Notes: generated by a model from the letters alone, not told the origin. A DNA stretch of 49,243 nt from an uncultured Bacteroidales bacterium (GCA_949297975.1 CASFUX010000108.1:1-49243), one strand, 5' to 3'. Shown: positions 40,551-48,562, counted from the stretch's first letter. Numbers and translations are program-made.

Positions 40551-42428
40551 CTAAAACGGGAACAGCAGCGGCAGCACGAACACCATGACCACGCCCACGG
40601 CCAGTTGCAATGGCAGACCCACGCGGATGTAGTCGGAGAACTTGTACCGCCCGGCGGACATCACCAGGGCGTTGGGCGGGGTGGAGAAGGGGCTGGCGAA
40701 GCACATGCTTGCCGCCACCGTGACGCACAGCAGGAAGGGGTAGGGGCTTACGCCGAGGGCCAACGCCGCCTGTATGGCGATGGGGGCGAAGAGTACCGCC
40801 GTGGCCGTGTTGCTGATGAACATGGTGAGCAGGCTCGTGGCTGCGTAGATGCCCGCCAGCACCACCATGGGTCCCAGGTCGCCCAGGCCGGACACGATGC
40901 CGCTTGCCACCAGGGCCGACGCGCCCGTCTTGTCCATGGCCGTGGCCAGCGGGAACATGCCTGCGAACAGGAAGATGCTCTCCCAGTTGATGGTCTTGTA
41001 GGCGGCCTCCACGTTGCGGAAACAGCCTGTGAGTATCATAAGCAGGGCGGCCAGCAGCGTGCACATCACGGCGGGCAGCCACTCGGCCACCATGGCTACC
41101 ACCATGAGTACCATGATGGCGGCTGCCACGGGGGCTTTGCGGTCCAGCGGCACCTTGGCGGCGGTCTCCATGGGGTTGCCCGCCACCACCCATTCGGCGG
41201 TCTCGCCGCTCAGCTTGGCTATGTCGCTCCACCGGCCTTGTACCAGCAGCACGTCGCCCGCTTGCATTTTCACGTCTTTGATGCCTTGCAGCAGGTATTG
41301 TTGCTTGCGTTGGATGCCCAGGATGTTGAGGTTGTACAACTGACGGAAGCCCGACTCCTTTACCGGCTTGTTCACCAGTTTGGAACTGGACAGCAGCACT
41401 ACCTCGGCGATGCCTATCTCCCCGAAGTCCATGCCGCCCGCCTGCGCCACGGGGCGTGCCGCGTTGCTCTCGCTCTGGTGCACGTCCACCAGCGACAGGC
41501 CGTTGTCATCCACCAGCCGTTGCACGTCGGCGAAGTCGCCTACCACGTAGAGCATGTCGCCCTCGCGCAGTACATTGCCCGGTCCGGCCATGGTCATGTC
41601 CACCGTGCGGTGGAAGCGGTGTTGCGACACGGTGCGCCTTATCTCTACCACGCTGGTGTTGTACTTCTGGGTGATGCCCAAGGCTTGCAGCGACTGCCCG
41701 GCAAAGGGCGATCCTCCCTCCACGCGGATGCGGTACAGGTTGTCGGCCAGCCGGTACTCGCCCGCCAATTGCTTCAGGCTCTTGCCGCCCGCTTTGTCCC
41801 CGGCCTCATCGGGGCGGCCTTGGCTGCGGGTCAGCAGCTTGCTCAGCGGCCACAGCAGCGCGATGCCCAGTCCGAGCGTGACGGCACCCACGGGGAGGAA
41901 TGAGAAGAAGCCCAGCGGCTCGTAGCCTCCGCCTGCCAGCGTGTCGTTGATGATGAGGTTGGGCGGGGTGCTGATGAGGGTGAACAGTCCCAAGCTGCTG
42001 GCAAAGGCCATGGGCATGAGGTAGCGGCGCGACCTGGTTTGTGCCTCGGCGGCCAGGCTCATCACGATGGGCAGCATGAGGGCTACCGTGCCCGTGTTGC
42101 TTACGAACGCGCCGATGCCGCCCGTAGTGAGCATCACCAACAGGAACAACTTGCGCTCGTTTCCCCCGGCCAAGGCCAGGATGCGGGAACTGATCATGCG
42201 GGCCAACCCCGTCTGGAAGATGCCCCCGCCCACGATGAAGAGGCAGGCCATCATGATGACCACCGAGTTGGAAAAGCCCGCCAACCCCTCTTCGGGGGTG
42301 AGGATGCCGCTAAGCACCAGCACGGTCAGGGCACACAAGGCCACGATGTCCGACCGCACCTTGCCCCATACGAAGCAGGCGGCGGAAAGTATCACCGTGG
42401 CGAATACGATGAGGATATCTGTTGTCAT
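40551..42428 (-). CDS. SLC13-family permease with two RCK_C (TrkA-C) domains
   Basis: A 625-residue inner-membrane transporter of the SLC13/DASS type. Two transmembrane halves each carry a sodium-site-like SNT motif (SNTGTVALMLP at 110-120; SNTATAVLFAP at 539-549). Between them, about residues 205-395, are two RCK_C domains (LREGDMLYVVGDFADV and MQAGDVLLVQGRWSDI), which usually sense a small ligand. Likely substrates are dicarboxylates or sulfate; the sequence does not decide. The gene is downstream of cbpM on the same strand, 99 bp away. Confidence 0.88.
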   Translation of the reverse strand: MTTDILIVFATVILSAACFVWGKVRSDIVALCALTVLVLSGILTPEEGLAGFSNSVVIMMACLFIVGGGIFQTGLARMISSRILALAGGNERKLFLLVMLTTGGIGAFVSNTGTVALMLPIVMSLAAEAQTRSRRYLMPMAFASSLGLFTLISTPPNLIINDTLAGGGYEPLGFFSFLPVGAVTLGLGIALLWPLSKLLTRSQGRPDEAGDKAGGKSLKQLAGEYRLADNLYRIRVEGGSPFAGQSLQALGITQKYNTSVVEIRRTVSQHRFHRTVDMTMAGPGNVLREGDMLYVVGDFADVQRLVDDNGLSLVDVHQSESNAARPVAQAGGMDFGEIGIAEVVLLSSSKLVNKPVKESGFRQLYNLNILGIQRKQQYLLQGIKDVKMQAGDVLLVQGRWSDIAKLSGETAEWVVAGNPMETAAKVPLDRKAPVAAAIMVLMVVAMVAEWLPAVMCTLLAALLMILTGCFRNVEAAYKTINWESIFLFAGMFPLATAMDKTGASALVASGIVSGLGDLGPMVVLAGIYAATSLLTMFISNTATAVLFAPIAIQAALALGVSPYPFLLCVTVAASMCFASPFSTPPNALVMSAGRYKFSDYIRVGLPLQLAVGVVMVFVLPLLFPF

Positions 42429-42527
42429 TGTGATGAGTTACGAGTGACGGGTTACAAGTGGCAAGCTCAAGGCCAACGGTCTTGTGGCTTTCAGCGTAGG
42501 GCAACGCCCTACGTTCTTATTTTCAAT

Positions 42528-42845
42528 CTACCATTCCTCAAAAAAGTCTTCCGGCTCGAAGGGTTCCGTCCCTAACTGCCGCCGCAGCAAGGCCAGTTCC
42601 TGCTCCATGCGACGCATACGTCCCAGTAAGTTGTGTATGACATCGATGCCCTCGATGTTGATGCTCAGGTCGTAGTGCAGGCGGGCGAAAAGGTCCAGGT
42701 CGTGCAGTTGCGAAGCCAGGATGTAGGGCAGGTCGTCGTGCATCTCGGTGGCGATGAGGCCTTCCTCGGCCAGTTGCAACACGAAGTCGGGTTCGGCGCA
42801 GCTGTGTGCGCAGTATTCGCTTAACAATATGATGTCTTCGTTCAT
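42528..42845 (-). CDS. cbpM: Chaperone modulator CbpM
   Basis: A 105-residue helical protein of the CbpM family, which binds the J domain of CbpA and blocks its co-chaperone activity. Features are LSEYCAHSCAEPDFVLQLAEEGLI near the N-terminus, the central YDLSINIEGIDVIHNLL, and a C-terminal coiled coil (RMRRMEQELALLRRQL). It starts 12 bp after the cbpA stop codon, the usual operon order, which strongly supports the call. Confidence 0.9.
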   Translation of the reverse strand: MNEDIILLSEYCAHSCAEPDFVLQLAEEGLIATEMHDDLPYILASQLHDLDLFARLHYDLSINIEGIDVIHNLLGRMRRMEQELALLRRQLGTEPFEPEDFFEEW

Positions 42846-42857
42846 GATGCTGTTGTA

Positions 42858-43772
42858 TTATGAATTTGCCAATTGTCTGAACAATTCTTTTTGCCGCTCG
42901 GTGAGGCGGGTGGGTATCTTCACGTTGTAGGTGATGATGAGGTCGCCGTGCTGCCCTTCCTGTTTGTACACGGGGAAGCCTTTTCCTTTCAGCCGCACCT
43001 TGGTGCCGTTTTGCGTTTCGGGGGCTACTTTCAGCTTCACCTTGCCGTCGAGGGTGTCGATGGTGGCCTCGCCGCCCAGCACGGCGGTGTACAGGTCGAG
43101 GTCGGCGGTGGCGTACAGGTCGTTGCCCCGGCGGGTGAACACGGGGTCGGATTCCACGACGAACGTGATGTACAGGTCGCCCGCCGGGCCTCCGTTGGCA
43201 CCGGGTCCGCCCTGCCCCTTCAGTTTGATGACTTGCCCGTCGGCCATGCCGGCCGGTACGGTGATGCGGATGTTGCGCCCGTTCACGTTGAGCGTTTGCT
43301 TGTGGGTTTTGGCGGCATCGCGCAGGGTCAGGTGCAGTTCGGCGGTGTAGTCGCTGCCCTTGTACCCGGCGGTGCGGCGGCCGTGCGCGTGGCTGCCGAA
43401 GAGGTTTTCGAAGAAGTCGGAGAAGCCGCCCGTGCCGTAGTCCCCGTCGCCGAAGTCGTACCGGTAGTTGCCGCCGCCGAAGTCTGCCCCGGAGGCGAAA
43501 CCGCCGTTTTGCGCCTGTTGGCGGCGGGCTTGTTCGTATTCCTCTGCGTGTTTCCAGTTTTCGCCGTACTCGTCGTATTTCTTCCGTTTTTCCGGGTCGC
43601 TCAGTACCTCGTTCGCCTCGTTGATTTGCTGGAACTTGGCGTGCGCTTCCGGGTTGTTCGGGTTCAAGTCCGGGTGGTATTGGCGCGCCAACTTGCGGTA
43701 CGCCTTCTTGATGTCCTCGGGCGAGGCGTTTTTGTCGAGCCCTAAAATGCTGTAATAATCGATGAATGCCAT
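42858..43772 (-). CDS. cbpA: DnaJ-like co-chaperone / curved-DNA-binding protein CbpA
   Basis: A 304-residue class II J protein. The J domain (1-70) has the HPD motif at 33-35 ([10 protein letters not shown]). A Gly/Asp/Phe-rich linker (about 95-130) and two C-terminal beta-sandwich domains (about 140-300, [38 protein letters not shown]) follow. The zinc finger of DnaJ is absent, consistent with CbpA. It stimulates DnaK and, in E. coli, binds curved DNA. The start at 43772 is preceded 30 bp upstream by a -7 box; a longer frame overlaps that promoter. It forms an operon with cbpM. Confidence 0.92.
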   Translation of the reverse strand: MAFIDYYSILGLDKNASPEDIKKAYRKLARQYHPDLNPNNPEAHAKFQQINEANEVLSDPEKRKKYDEYGENWKHAEEYEQARRQQAQNGGFASGADFGGGNYRYDFGDGDYGTGGFSDFFENLFGSHAHGRRTAGYKGSDYTAELHLTLRDAAKTHKQTLNVNGRNIRITVPAGMADGQVIKLKGQGGPGANGGPAGDLYITFVVESDPVFTRRGNDLYATADLDLYTAVLGGEATIDTLDGKVKLKVAPETQNGTKVRLKGKGFPVYKQEGQHGDLIITYNVKIPTRLTERQKELFRQLANS

Positions 43773-43801
43773 CTTGCAATTTCTCCTTTCGTTGGTTGGG
43801 G

Positions 43802-43809
43802 CAAAAGTA
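43802..43809 (-). promoter_or_regulatory. -7 box (TACTTTTG) of cbpA-cbpM
   Basis: A minus-strand TAnnTTTG match followed by CC, 30 bp before the start codon. Confidence 0.65.
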
Positions 43810-43866
43810 CGCAATCTTTCCGTGCGTTGTGCACGGCGGGGTATTTCTTTACACAATTTAGGGGAA

Positions 43867-44146
43867 AAGTTATATGAATGTCCGCATGTTGCCAACACAG
43901 AACCACAATAGACACAATAGAGATTACATGGCCCTGCGAGGGACCCCCACATATTATATAGATAGATTGAGAGAAGCACACAATAGAAGTCCCGATGCCA
44001 AAGCATCGGGACTCAGGGTTACTTCCATGTGGCCTGCCAAGTAACCTGTGTGGATGATACATGCTTTATGCCCGCTGCAAAGCGGCGGGCATTCTATTGT
44101 GCCTATTGTGTTTATCATTTGGCGCAATGCGGATATTCATAAAACT
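43867..44146. mobile_element. Nonautonomous element C with CACAATAG ends and outer inverted repeat
   Basis: The outer inverted repeat AAGTTATATGAATGTCCGCA (continuing TGTTGCCAA, 43867-43895) pairs with its near-complement at 44119-44146. Just inside are ACCACAATAGACACAATAG (43902-43920) and CTATTGTGCCTATTGTG (from 44094). The interior has GTCCCGATGCCAAAGCATCG with C-A-matched ends, and a GCCCGC/GCGGGC hairpin. No coding sequence is seen; it accounts for the spacer between cbpA and the tRNA. Confidence 0.65.
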
Positions 44147-44187
44147 TATGACCAGCGAAACATTTTCGGAAAATAATGCGTGGTTTC

Positions 44188-44219
44188 TTTGGCGGATTAT
44201 GAGAAAAGTACTACTTTTG
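44188..44219 (+). promoter_or_regulatory. Promoter of the initiator tRNA gene (TTTG-N20-TACTTTTG)
   Basis: TTTG at 44188-44191 and TACTTTTG at 44212-44219 match the Bacteroidota -33/-7 consensus with 20-bp spacing. They are placed 14 bp before the mature tRNA 5' end. Confidence 0.8.
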
Positions 44220-44233
44220 CACCACGAAAAAAT

Positions 44234-44305
44234 CGCGGAGTGGAGCAGAGGTAGCTCGCCAGGCTCATAACCTGGAGGTCATGGGTTCGAATCCTGTCTC
44301 CGCAA
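44234..44305 (+). tRNA. Initiator tRNA-Met (CAT)
   Basis: A complete cloverleaf. The acceptor strands 44234-44240 and 44298-44304 pair except at position 1-72, which is C-A, the hallmark of bacterial initiators that allows formylation and excludes EF-Tu. The D arm is GAGC/GCTC, the anticodon loop CTCATAA (anticodon CAT at 44266-44268) and the T loop TTCGAAT. The discriminator is A44305 and CCA is not encoded. The anticodon stem reads CCAGG/CCTGG, so pair 29-41 is A-U rather than the usual G-C. Confidence 0.95.
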
Positions 44306-44311
44306 CACAGG

Positions 44312-44357
44312 CAACAATCAGGCCGCTTCCTGCAAGGGAGGTGGCCTGAGTTGTTTC
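44312..44357 (+). terminator. Terminator of the tRNA gene
   Basis: CAACAATCAGGCC (44312-44324) pairs with GGCCTGAGTTGTT (44343-44355), followed by TTCTT. Confidence 0.7.
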
Positions 44358-44409
44358 TTGGGACAATGGAAGCAAGCCACGTGTGCGTTCTGTGCCGGTG
44401 GCGACGGGC

Positions 44410-44461
44410 GGATACAAGAAACGGGAAACCCTCCAAGCGGGCTTCCCGTTTTCTTGTATCC
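44410..44461. terminator. Bidirectional terminator between tRNA and winged-helix gene
   Basis: GGATACAAGAAACGGGAA (44410-44427) pairs with TTCCCGTTTTCTTGTATCC (44443-44461) with one bulge. TTTT follows on the plus strand. It lies 15 bp past the stop codon of the minus-strand winged-helix gene. Confidence 0.75.
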
Positions 44462-44476
44462 TTTTGCCTCGTTTTT

Positions 44477-44674
44477 TTACGACAAGCGGGCAAATGTTTC
44501 CCCTTCTACATCGAACAATTCGATTTTTCCTTCGCGAGCCAACCAGCCCAGCGCCATGTTCAAATCCTTTTCGTTCAATTTGGTCGCTTTCTTGACGGCT
44601 TTCAAGCTGGCTTCGCCTTTTTCCAATGCTTTCCATACAAGTCCGGCATTGGTTCCGATTTTTTCGATAAACAT
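44477..44674 (-). CDS. Small winged-helix domain protein (65 aa)
   Basis: A 65-residue protein starting MFIEKIGTNAGLVWKAL. Three helices (to about residue 45) and a beta wing (GKIELFDVEGETFARL) form a minimal winged helix-turn-helix of the kind seen in short Bacteroidota proteins. DNA targets are unknown, and it is too small for a ligand domain. The start follows a -7 box at 44699-44706, and an upstream extension overlaps that box. Confidence 0.8.
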   Translation of the reverse strand: MFIEKIGTNAGLVWKALEKGEASLKAVKKATKLNEKDLNMALGWLAREGKIELFDVEGETFARLS

Positions 44675-44698
44675 GATGTTGTTGTTTGAATTCGGGGG

Positions 44699-44706
44699 CA
44701 AAAGTA
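44699..44706 (-). promoter_or_regulatory. -7 box (TACTTTTG) of the winged-helix gene
   Basis: A minus-strand TAnnTTTG match followed by CCC, 25 bp before the start codon. Confidence 0.6.
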
Positions 44707-44844
44707 GTAAAAATATGTTATACAACATATTTTTATTCTCTTTTTTGCTGGAAATTTACTAAAAAAGGCGAGTTGGAGCGCAAGTTCAAGCGGGGTTGGG
44801 TGTCCTTGTGGGTTGCCAAGTGTTTGGGCAGGGGATGGTGCATG

Positions 44845-45219
44845 TCATTTCCTGCCCGCTTTCTTCCTGTCTGCCATGATGGCCGCTTTGTTTTCCACTG
44901 CCCATTCTATTAGCGAATTGAGATGTGGCAGCAGCGAGTGCGTCCGAGGTGTCAGCGTATATTCGACCCTTGGGGGCACTTCGGGATAGACGGTTCGGGT
45001 GACGTAACCGTCATTTTCCAATGTCCGCAGGGTGACCGTCAGCATTTTCTGCGATATATCGGGGATTTCCCGCTGCAACTCTTTGAACCGTATTGTTTTG
45101 TTGCCCGCCTTGTCCAGCGTGTAAATGACCAGAAGCGACCATTTGTCGCAGAGTCTGGCCAGGATATTCCGTATCGGACAATCTGGGAATACGGCATCTT
45201 CTATCGTTGTCCTATCCAT
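44845..45219 (-). CDS. HxlR-family transcriptional regulator
   Basis: A 124-residue winged-helix regulator. CPIRNILARLCDKWSLLVIYTL (with the near-N-terminal cysteine typical of redox- or electrophile-sensing HxlR proteins), FKELQREIPDISQKMLTVTLRTLENDGYVTRTVYPEVPPRVEYTLT and a C-terminal dimer helix are visible. The start at 45219 fits the family N-terminus and its promoter (45246-45253); the longer frame overlaps that box. It is divergent from the MBL-like gene, and a strong palindrome lies between them. Confidence 0.9.
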   Translation of the reverse strand: MDRTTIEDAVFPDCPIRNILARLCDKWSLLVIYTLDKAGNKTIRFKELQREIPDISQKMLTVTLRTLENDGYVTRTVYPEVPPRVEYTLTPRTHSLLPHLNSLIEWAVENKAAIMADRKKAGRK

Positions 45220-45245
45220 AATGTGATATGTTTCAAATTGCTGTG

Positions 45246-45273
45246 CAAAGGTAAGCAAATGCCTTTCAAGCAC
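45246..45273 (-). promoter_or_regulatory. Promoter of the HxlR gene (TTG-N20-TACCTTTG)
   Basis: The -7 box TACCTTTG lies at 45246-45253 on the minus strand, with a TTG about 20 bp upstream of it. The predicted leader is about 20 nt. Confidence 0.65.
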
Positions 45274-45332
45274 CAAGAAACTTTTTTTTGAAAAATATTT
45301 TGTCTGCAAGCGGCTCATCTACAGCAATGGTT

Positions 45333-45370
45333 ACTTGAACGTAAGTATATGACGCTCAAGTGCCTACTTG
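45333..45370. promoter_or_regulatory. Candidate HxlR operator overlapping the -33 region
   Basis: ACTTGAACGT (45333-45342) and ACGCTCAAGT (45352-45361) are inverted repeats with one mismatch around a 9-bp spacer. A further ACTTG at 45366-45370 makes a second palindrome (CAAGT-GCCT-ACTTG). The site abuts the -33 TTG (45368) of the MBL-like gene promoter, so a bound repressor would block it. Confidence 0.6.
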
Positions 45371-45398
45371 TCGGGATGAAATGCTCTCTCTAATTTTG
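45368..45398 (+). promoter_or_regulatory. Promoter of the MBL-like gene (TTG-N20-TAATTTTG)
   Basis: TTG at 45368-45370 and TAATTTTG at 45391-45398 have 20-bp spacing and are followed by C. The predicted leader before the ATG at 45481 is about 78 nt. Confidence 0.7.
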
Positions 45399-45480
45399 CA
45401 GCGCAAAAGAAACAAAGGTACTTTTGGTAAGCAATGCGCATTTAAATGTATTAGAACAATCAATCAAAAAACAGAAAGCA

Positions 45481-46314
45481 ATGAAAAAGGTATTGTTTAT
45501 TTTGTTCAACTTCTTAACAATTACAGTTATGGCACAAACAAAAGGACGTTTCGAGGTACACGACCTCGGCAATTTCAAACTGCATGTGTATTACACCAAC
45601 GATGCGTTGGGCGATGCGAGTTACATTATCGAGGGCCAGGATGCCCTTGTCACCATGGAGCAGCCGTTGTTCAAGGACAATGTGGCGGAGTTTGACAGCT
45701 ATCTCTCCAAGTTGGATAAGCCTGTGGAAAAGCGCATCACGGACTACCACGTGGGTGGCACGGGAAACCATGACGTGGTGATGGCGCAGGGTATGCCCGA
45801 ATTTACCAAAGGCGAAATCTATGGCGGTATGATGCAGGGTTTTGCCCAGGCATTCGGCGATGCCTTGACAGACCTGCCCACGGGTCAGGCCACGGAAGTG
45901 GCTTTCGGCACTACGCATACGTGGGTGGGAGTGCCTTTCGAGTTCCGTCGCGGGGCATCTTCTGATTTTCCTGCGGCAAGCATTCTGATAGGAGGCAAGG
46001 CCTATTATACCCATTGGACTCCTGCCAAGGCGCATGTCAGCCATCTGCAAGTATCTTCCCCGGCGGCCATTGACGCGGAAATAGCGGAAGCGGAAAACTC
46101 GCTGGCTTCGGGCGCGACGCTGTTCATCGGCGGGCATGGAGGCGCGGCCAAGCGCGATGCGGTGGAGTTCAAAATCGCTTATCTGAAAAGGATGAAAGAG
46201 TTGCTTGCGGACAACAAGACGGCACAGGCTTTCGTGGATGCCATGAAGCGGGCTTATCCTGAATTGCCGGGAGAAGCAGGATTGGAAGAGTTAGGCAATG
46301 CGCTGTATAAATAA
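45481..46314 (+). CDS. Exported metallo-beta-lactamase-fold-like protein lacking the HxHxDH motif
   Basis: A 277-residue protein with a signal peptide (about 1-19, VMAQ). The body resembles the metallo-beta-lactamase fold: a strand ASYIIEGQDALVTMEQPLF leads to ITDYHVGGTGNHDVVM, where HxHxDH would be expected, and a later FIGGHGG. The canonical ligand set is incomplete, so hydrolase activity is doubtful. The upstream in-frame extension is unlikely given the signal peptide. Divergent placement from the HxlR regulator, with an operator-like palindrome at its promoter, suggests induction under that regulator. The terminator at 46332 ends the unit. Confidence 0.75.
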   Translation: MKKVLFILFNFLTITVMAQTKGRFEVHDLGNFKLHVYYTNDALGDASYIIEGQDALVTMEQPLFKDNVAEFDSYLSKLDKPVEKRITDYHVGGTGNHDVVMAQGMPEFTKGEIYGGMMQGFAQAFGDALTDLPTGQATEVAFGTTHTWVGVPFEFRRGASSDFPAASILIGGKAYYTHWTPAKAHVSHLQVSSPAAIDAEIAEAENSLASGATLFIGGHGGAAKRDAVEFKIAYLKRMKELLADNKTAQAFVDAMKRAYPELPGEAGLEELGNALYK

Positions 46315-46331
46315 TAAGATACGAATGTGAT

Positions 46332-46373
46332 GTTTCGGGCGGCTCGGTACTCAGCCACAAGGCCGCCCGAAAC
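46332..46373 (+). terminator. Terminator of the MBL-like gene
   Basis: GTTTCGGGCGGC (46332-46343) pairs perfectly with GCCGCCCGAAAC (46362-46373), followed by TTTATAT, 18 bp past the stop codon. Confidence 0.8.
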
Positions 46374-46460
46374 TTTATATATCTGTGCTTTATTTGCAGG
46401 GTAGGAGGGTGTGTGGACACCAGCCGTACTTGAAACAGGATGGATGTTCCCATGAGAAAA

Positions 46461-47240
46461 TTATTCCTCGGTCGGTTGCGGTTGTTCGATGATTTTCTCG
46501 AGGAAGTGCGGGTCGGCACACATTTTCTTGTAGGCTATTTCGGCGGCCTTTTGTTGCGACTCTTTCTTGCTGCCGCCCGTGGCCTGGCTGATGATGTGCC
46601 CTTGTATCTTCAGGCAAGTGTGGAAGGTGTGTTTGTTGCGCTGCACGGTTTCGTTCAGCAGGTCGAATTCCGGTTCGATGTGCCGCTTGTGACACCATTC
46701 GAGCACCCGCGACTTGTAGTTGATTTCCTTTTGCAGGATGTCGTTCCAGTCCAGGATGTGGCTGAAAAGCCGCTCTTCAACGAACGTCTTGCACTTGCGG
46801 TAGCCTTGGTCCAGGTAGATGGCCCCGAAGAGAGCCTCCAAGGCATTGCCGTAGATATTGCTGTTGGCGTGCAGGTTGACGTAGCGGGAGGCGATGATGG
46901 CTTTGTCCAGCCCGATTTCCTTGGCGATGTGGTTGAGCGACTCGCGGCTCACGATTTTTGAGCGCAGGTTGGTGAGGAAGCCTTCGCGTTCGTTCTGGAA
47001 GCGTTTGTAGAGGATGTCGGTGATGACCGAGTTGAGGATGGCATCGCCCAGGAACTCCAGCCGCTCGTTGCACAGGTTGCGTCCGTCCTGCGTGTGGATG
47101 GGGACGGACTTGTGGTGCAGGGCCAGCTGGTAGTAGCGGATGTCGTCGGGATAGAAGCCGAGGAGGTTGTAAAAAAGCAAATAAGGCTCCTTTCGCTTGT
47201 GGAAAAGAAGCCTTATTTGTCGAGTTATGATTTTTGACAC
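46461..47240 (-). CDS. rnc: Ribonuclease III
   Basis: RNase III cleaves double-stranded RNA in rRNA and mRNA maturation. The 259-residue protein has the signature NERLEFLGDAIL (58-69) with Glu62 and Asp66 acidic-cluster residues, and EALFGAIYLDQG (about 134-145) with the second acidic set. A C-terminal dsRNA-binding domain (about 175-245, QATGGSKKESQQKAAEIAYKKM) follows. It is third in the acpP-fabF-rnc cluster, 39 bp after fabF. Codons 7-22 contain a terminator-like hairpin (47178-47219), which may control its own expression. Confidence 0.95.
   Translation of the reverse strand: MSKIITRQIRLLFHKRKEPYLLFYNLLGFYPDDIRYYQLALHHKSVPIHTQDGRNLCNERLEFLGDAILNSVITDILYKRFQNEREGFLTNLRSKIVSRESLNHIAKEIGLDKAIIASRYVNLHANSNIYGNALEALFGAIYLDQGYRKCKTFVEERLFSHILDWNDILQKEINYKSRVLEWCHKRHIEPEFDLLNETVQRNKHTFHTCLKIQGHIISQATGGSKKESQQKAAEIAYKKMCADPHFLEKIIEQPQPTEE
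47172..47219 (-). promoter_or_regulatory. Terminator-like hairpin inside the start of rnc
   Basis: CAAATAAGGCT (47178-47188) and AGCCTTATTTG (47209-47219) form a perfect 11-bp stem with a 20-nt loop. On the minus strand it is followed by CTTTTTT. It lies within codons 7-22 of rnc. It could attenuate transcription from fabF, or serve as an RNase III target for autoregulation. Confidence 0.55.
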
Positions 47241-47279
47241 GAGAACGATGCTTTTTCAGAGCCGTCCGGCGCAGGGACG

Positions 47280-48542
47280 CTATTTCACGAACTTCTTGAA
47301 AATGGCGCTTGCGTTGTGCCCGCCGAAGCCGAACGTGTTCGACAGGGCGGCGTTCACCTCGCGCTTCTGAGCATGGTTGAACGTGAAGTTCAGCCGGTAG
47401 TCGATTTCCGGATCCTCGTCGCCTTCCGCGTGGTTGATGGTGGGAGGCACAATGCCGTCGGCAATGGCCAGCACCGAGAAGATGGCTTCGATAGCACCGG
47501 CAGCTCCCAGCAAGTGTCCCGTCATGGACTTCGTGGAGCTGATGTTGAGCTTGTAAGCATGTTCGCCGAACACGGTTTCGATGGCTTTCACCTCCGAGAT
47601 GTCGCCCACGGGGGTCGACGTGCCGTGCACGTTGATGTAGTCGATGTCCTCGGGCTGCATCTTCGCGTCCTTCAACGCACGGCGCATGGCCAAGATGGCA
47701 CCCAGCCCTTCGGGATGCGAAGCCGTCATGTGGTACGCATCGGCCGAGAGGCCGCCGCCCGCCAGTTCGCAGTAGATTTTCGCTCCGCGAGCCAAGGCAT
47801 GTTCCAGTTCCTCCAGCACGAGGCATCCGCCCCCTTCGCCAATGACGAAGCCGTCACGGCTCTTGCTGAACGGGCGCGAGGCATGCTCCATGTCATCGTT
47901 GCGGGTGGAGAGAGCCGTCATGGCGTTGAATCCGCCCACGCCCGCAGGCGTGATAGCCGCTTCCGAGCCGCCTGCCAACATCATGCTGGCCTGCCCCAGC
48001 CGGATGCAGTTGTATGCATCGATCAGGGCATTGTTGGACGAGGCGCACGCCGAGGTGGTCGAATAGTTCGGCCCCCGGAATCCGTACATGATGGAGATTT
48101 GCCCGGCAGCGATGTCCGCTATCATCTTCGGGATGAAGAAGGGGTTGAACTTCGGACCTTTGTCCTGGTTGGCATAATAATACCCCACTTCCTGCTCGAA
48201 AGTGAGGATACCGCCGATGCCGGCAGCCATGATGACGCCGATTTCATCCTTGTCGGCGGTTTCCAGGTCGATGCCGCAGTCGCTGATAGCTTCCTTGGCC
48301 GCAACCATGGCGTATTGGGTATAGATGTCCAATTTGCGTGCTTCCTTCCGGTCGAAATACAGGGAGGGGTCGAAATTCTTCACCTCGCAGGCAAATTGGG
48401 TCTTGAATTTGGATGCGTCGAAATGCGTAATGGGCTGGGCCGCGCTTACGCCCTTGATAATATTGGCCCATGTGTCGGGCACATTATTACCCAAGGGCGT
48501 AACCGCGCCTAAGCCCGTTACAACTACTCTTTTTAATTCCAT
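47280..48542 (-). CDS. fabF: 3-oxoacyl-[acyl-carrier-protein] synthase II
   Basis: FabF condenses malonyl-ACP with a growing acyl-ACP in fatty-acid elongation. The 420-residue thiolase-fold enzyme has the nucleophile Cys166 (TTSACASSNNAL), His in NVHGTSTPVGD (about 305) and His in STKSMTGHLLGAAGAIEAI (about 342), forming the Cys-His-His triad of FabF/FabB. Length and the N-terminal KRVVVTGLGAVTPLG are normal for FabF. The gene starts 20 bp after the acpP stop, so the two are cotranscribed. Confidence 0.96.
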   Translation of the reverse strand: MELKRVVVTGLGAVTPLGNNVPDTWANIIKGVSAAQPITHFDASKFKTQFACEVKNFDPSLYFDRKEARKLDIYTQYAMVAAKEAISDCGIDLETADKDEIGVIMAAGIGGILTFEQEVGYYYANQDKGPKFNPFFIPKMIADIAAGQISIMYGFRGPNYSTTSACASSNNALIDAYNCIRLGQASMMLAGGSEAAITPAGVGGFNAMTALSTRNDDMEHASRPFSKSRDGFVIGEGGGCLVLEELEHALARGAKIYCELAGGGLSADAYHMTASHPEGLGAILAMRRALKDAKMQPEDIDYINVHGTSTPVGDISEVKAIETVFGEHAYKLNISSTKSMTGHLLGAAGAIEAIFSVLAIADGIVPPTINHAEGDEDPEIDYRLNFTFNHAQKREVNAALSNTFGFGGHNASAIFKKFVK

Positions 48543-48562
48543 AAATGATTAATTAATGGAAA

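Noticed and set aside
44234..44305. Elongator tRNA-Met or Ile2 tRNA
   Set aside because: The C1-A72 mismatch and overall similarity to bacterial initiator tRNA identify the initiator.
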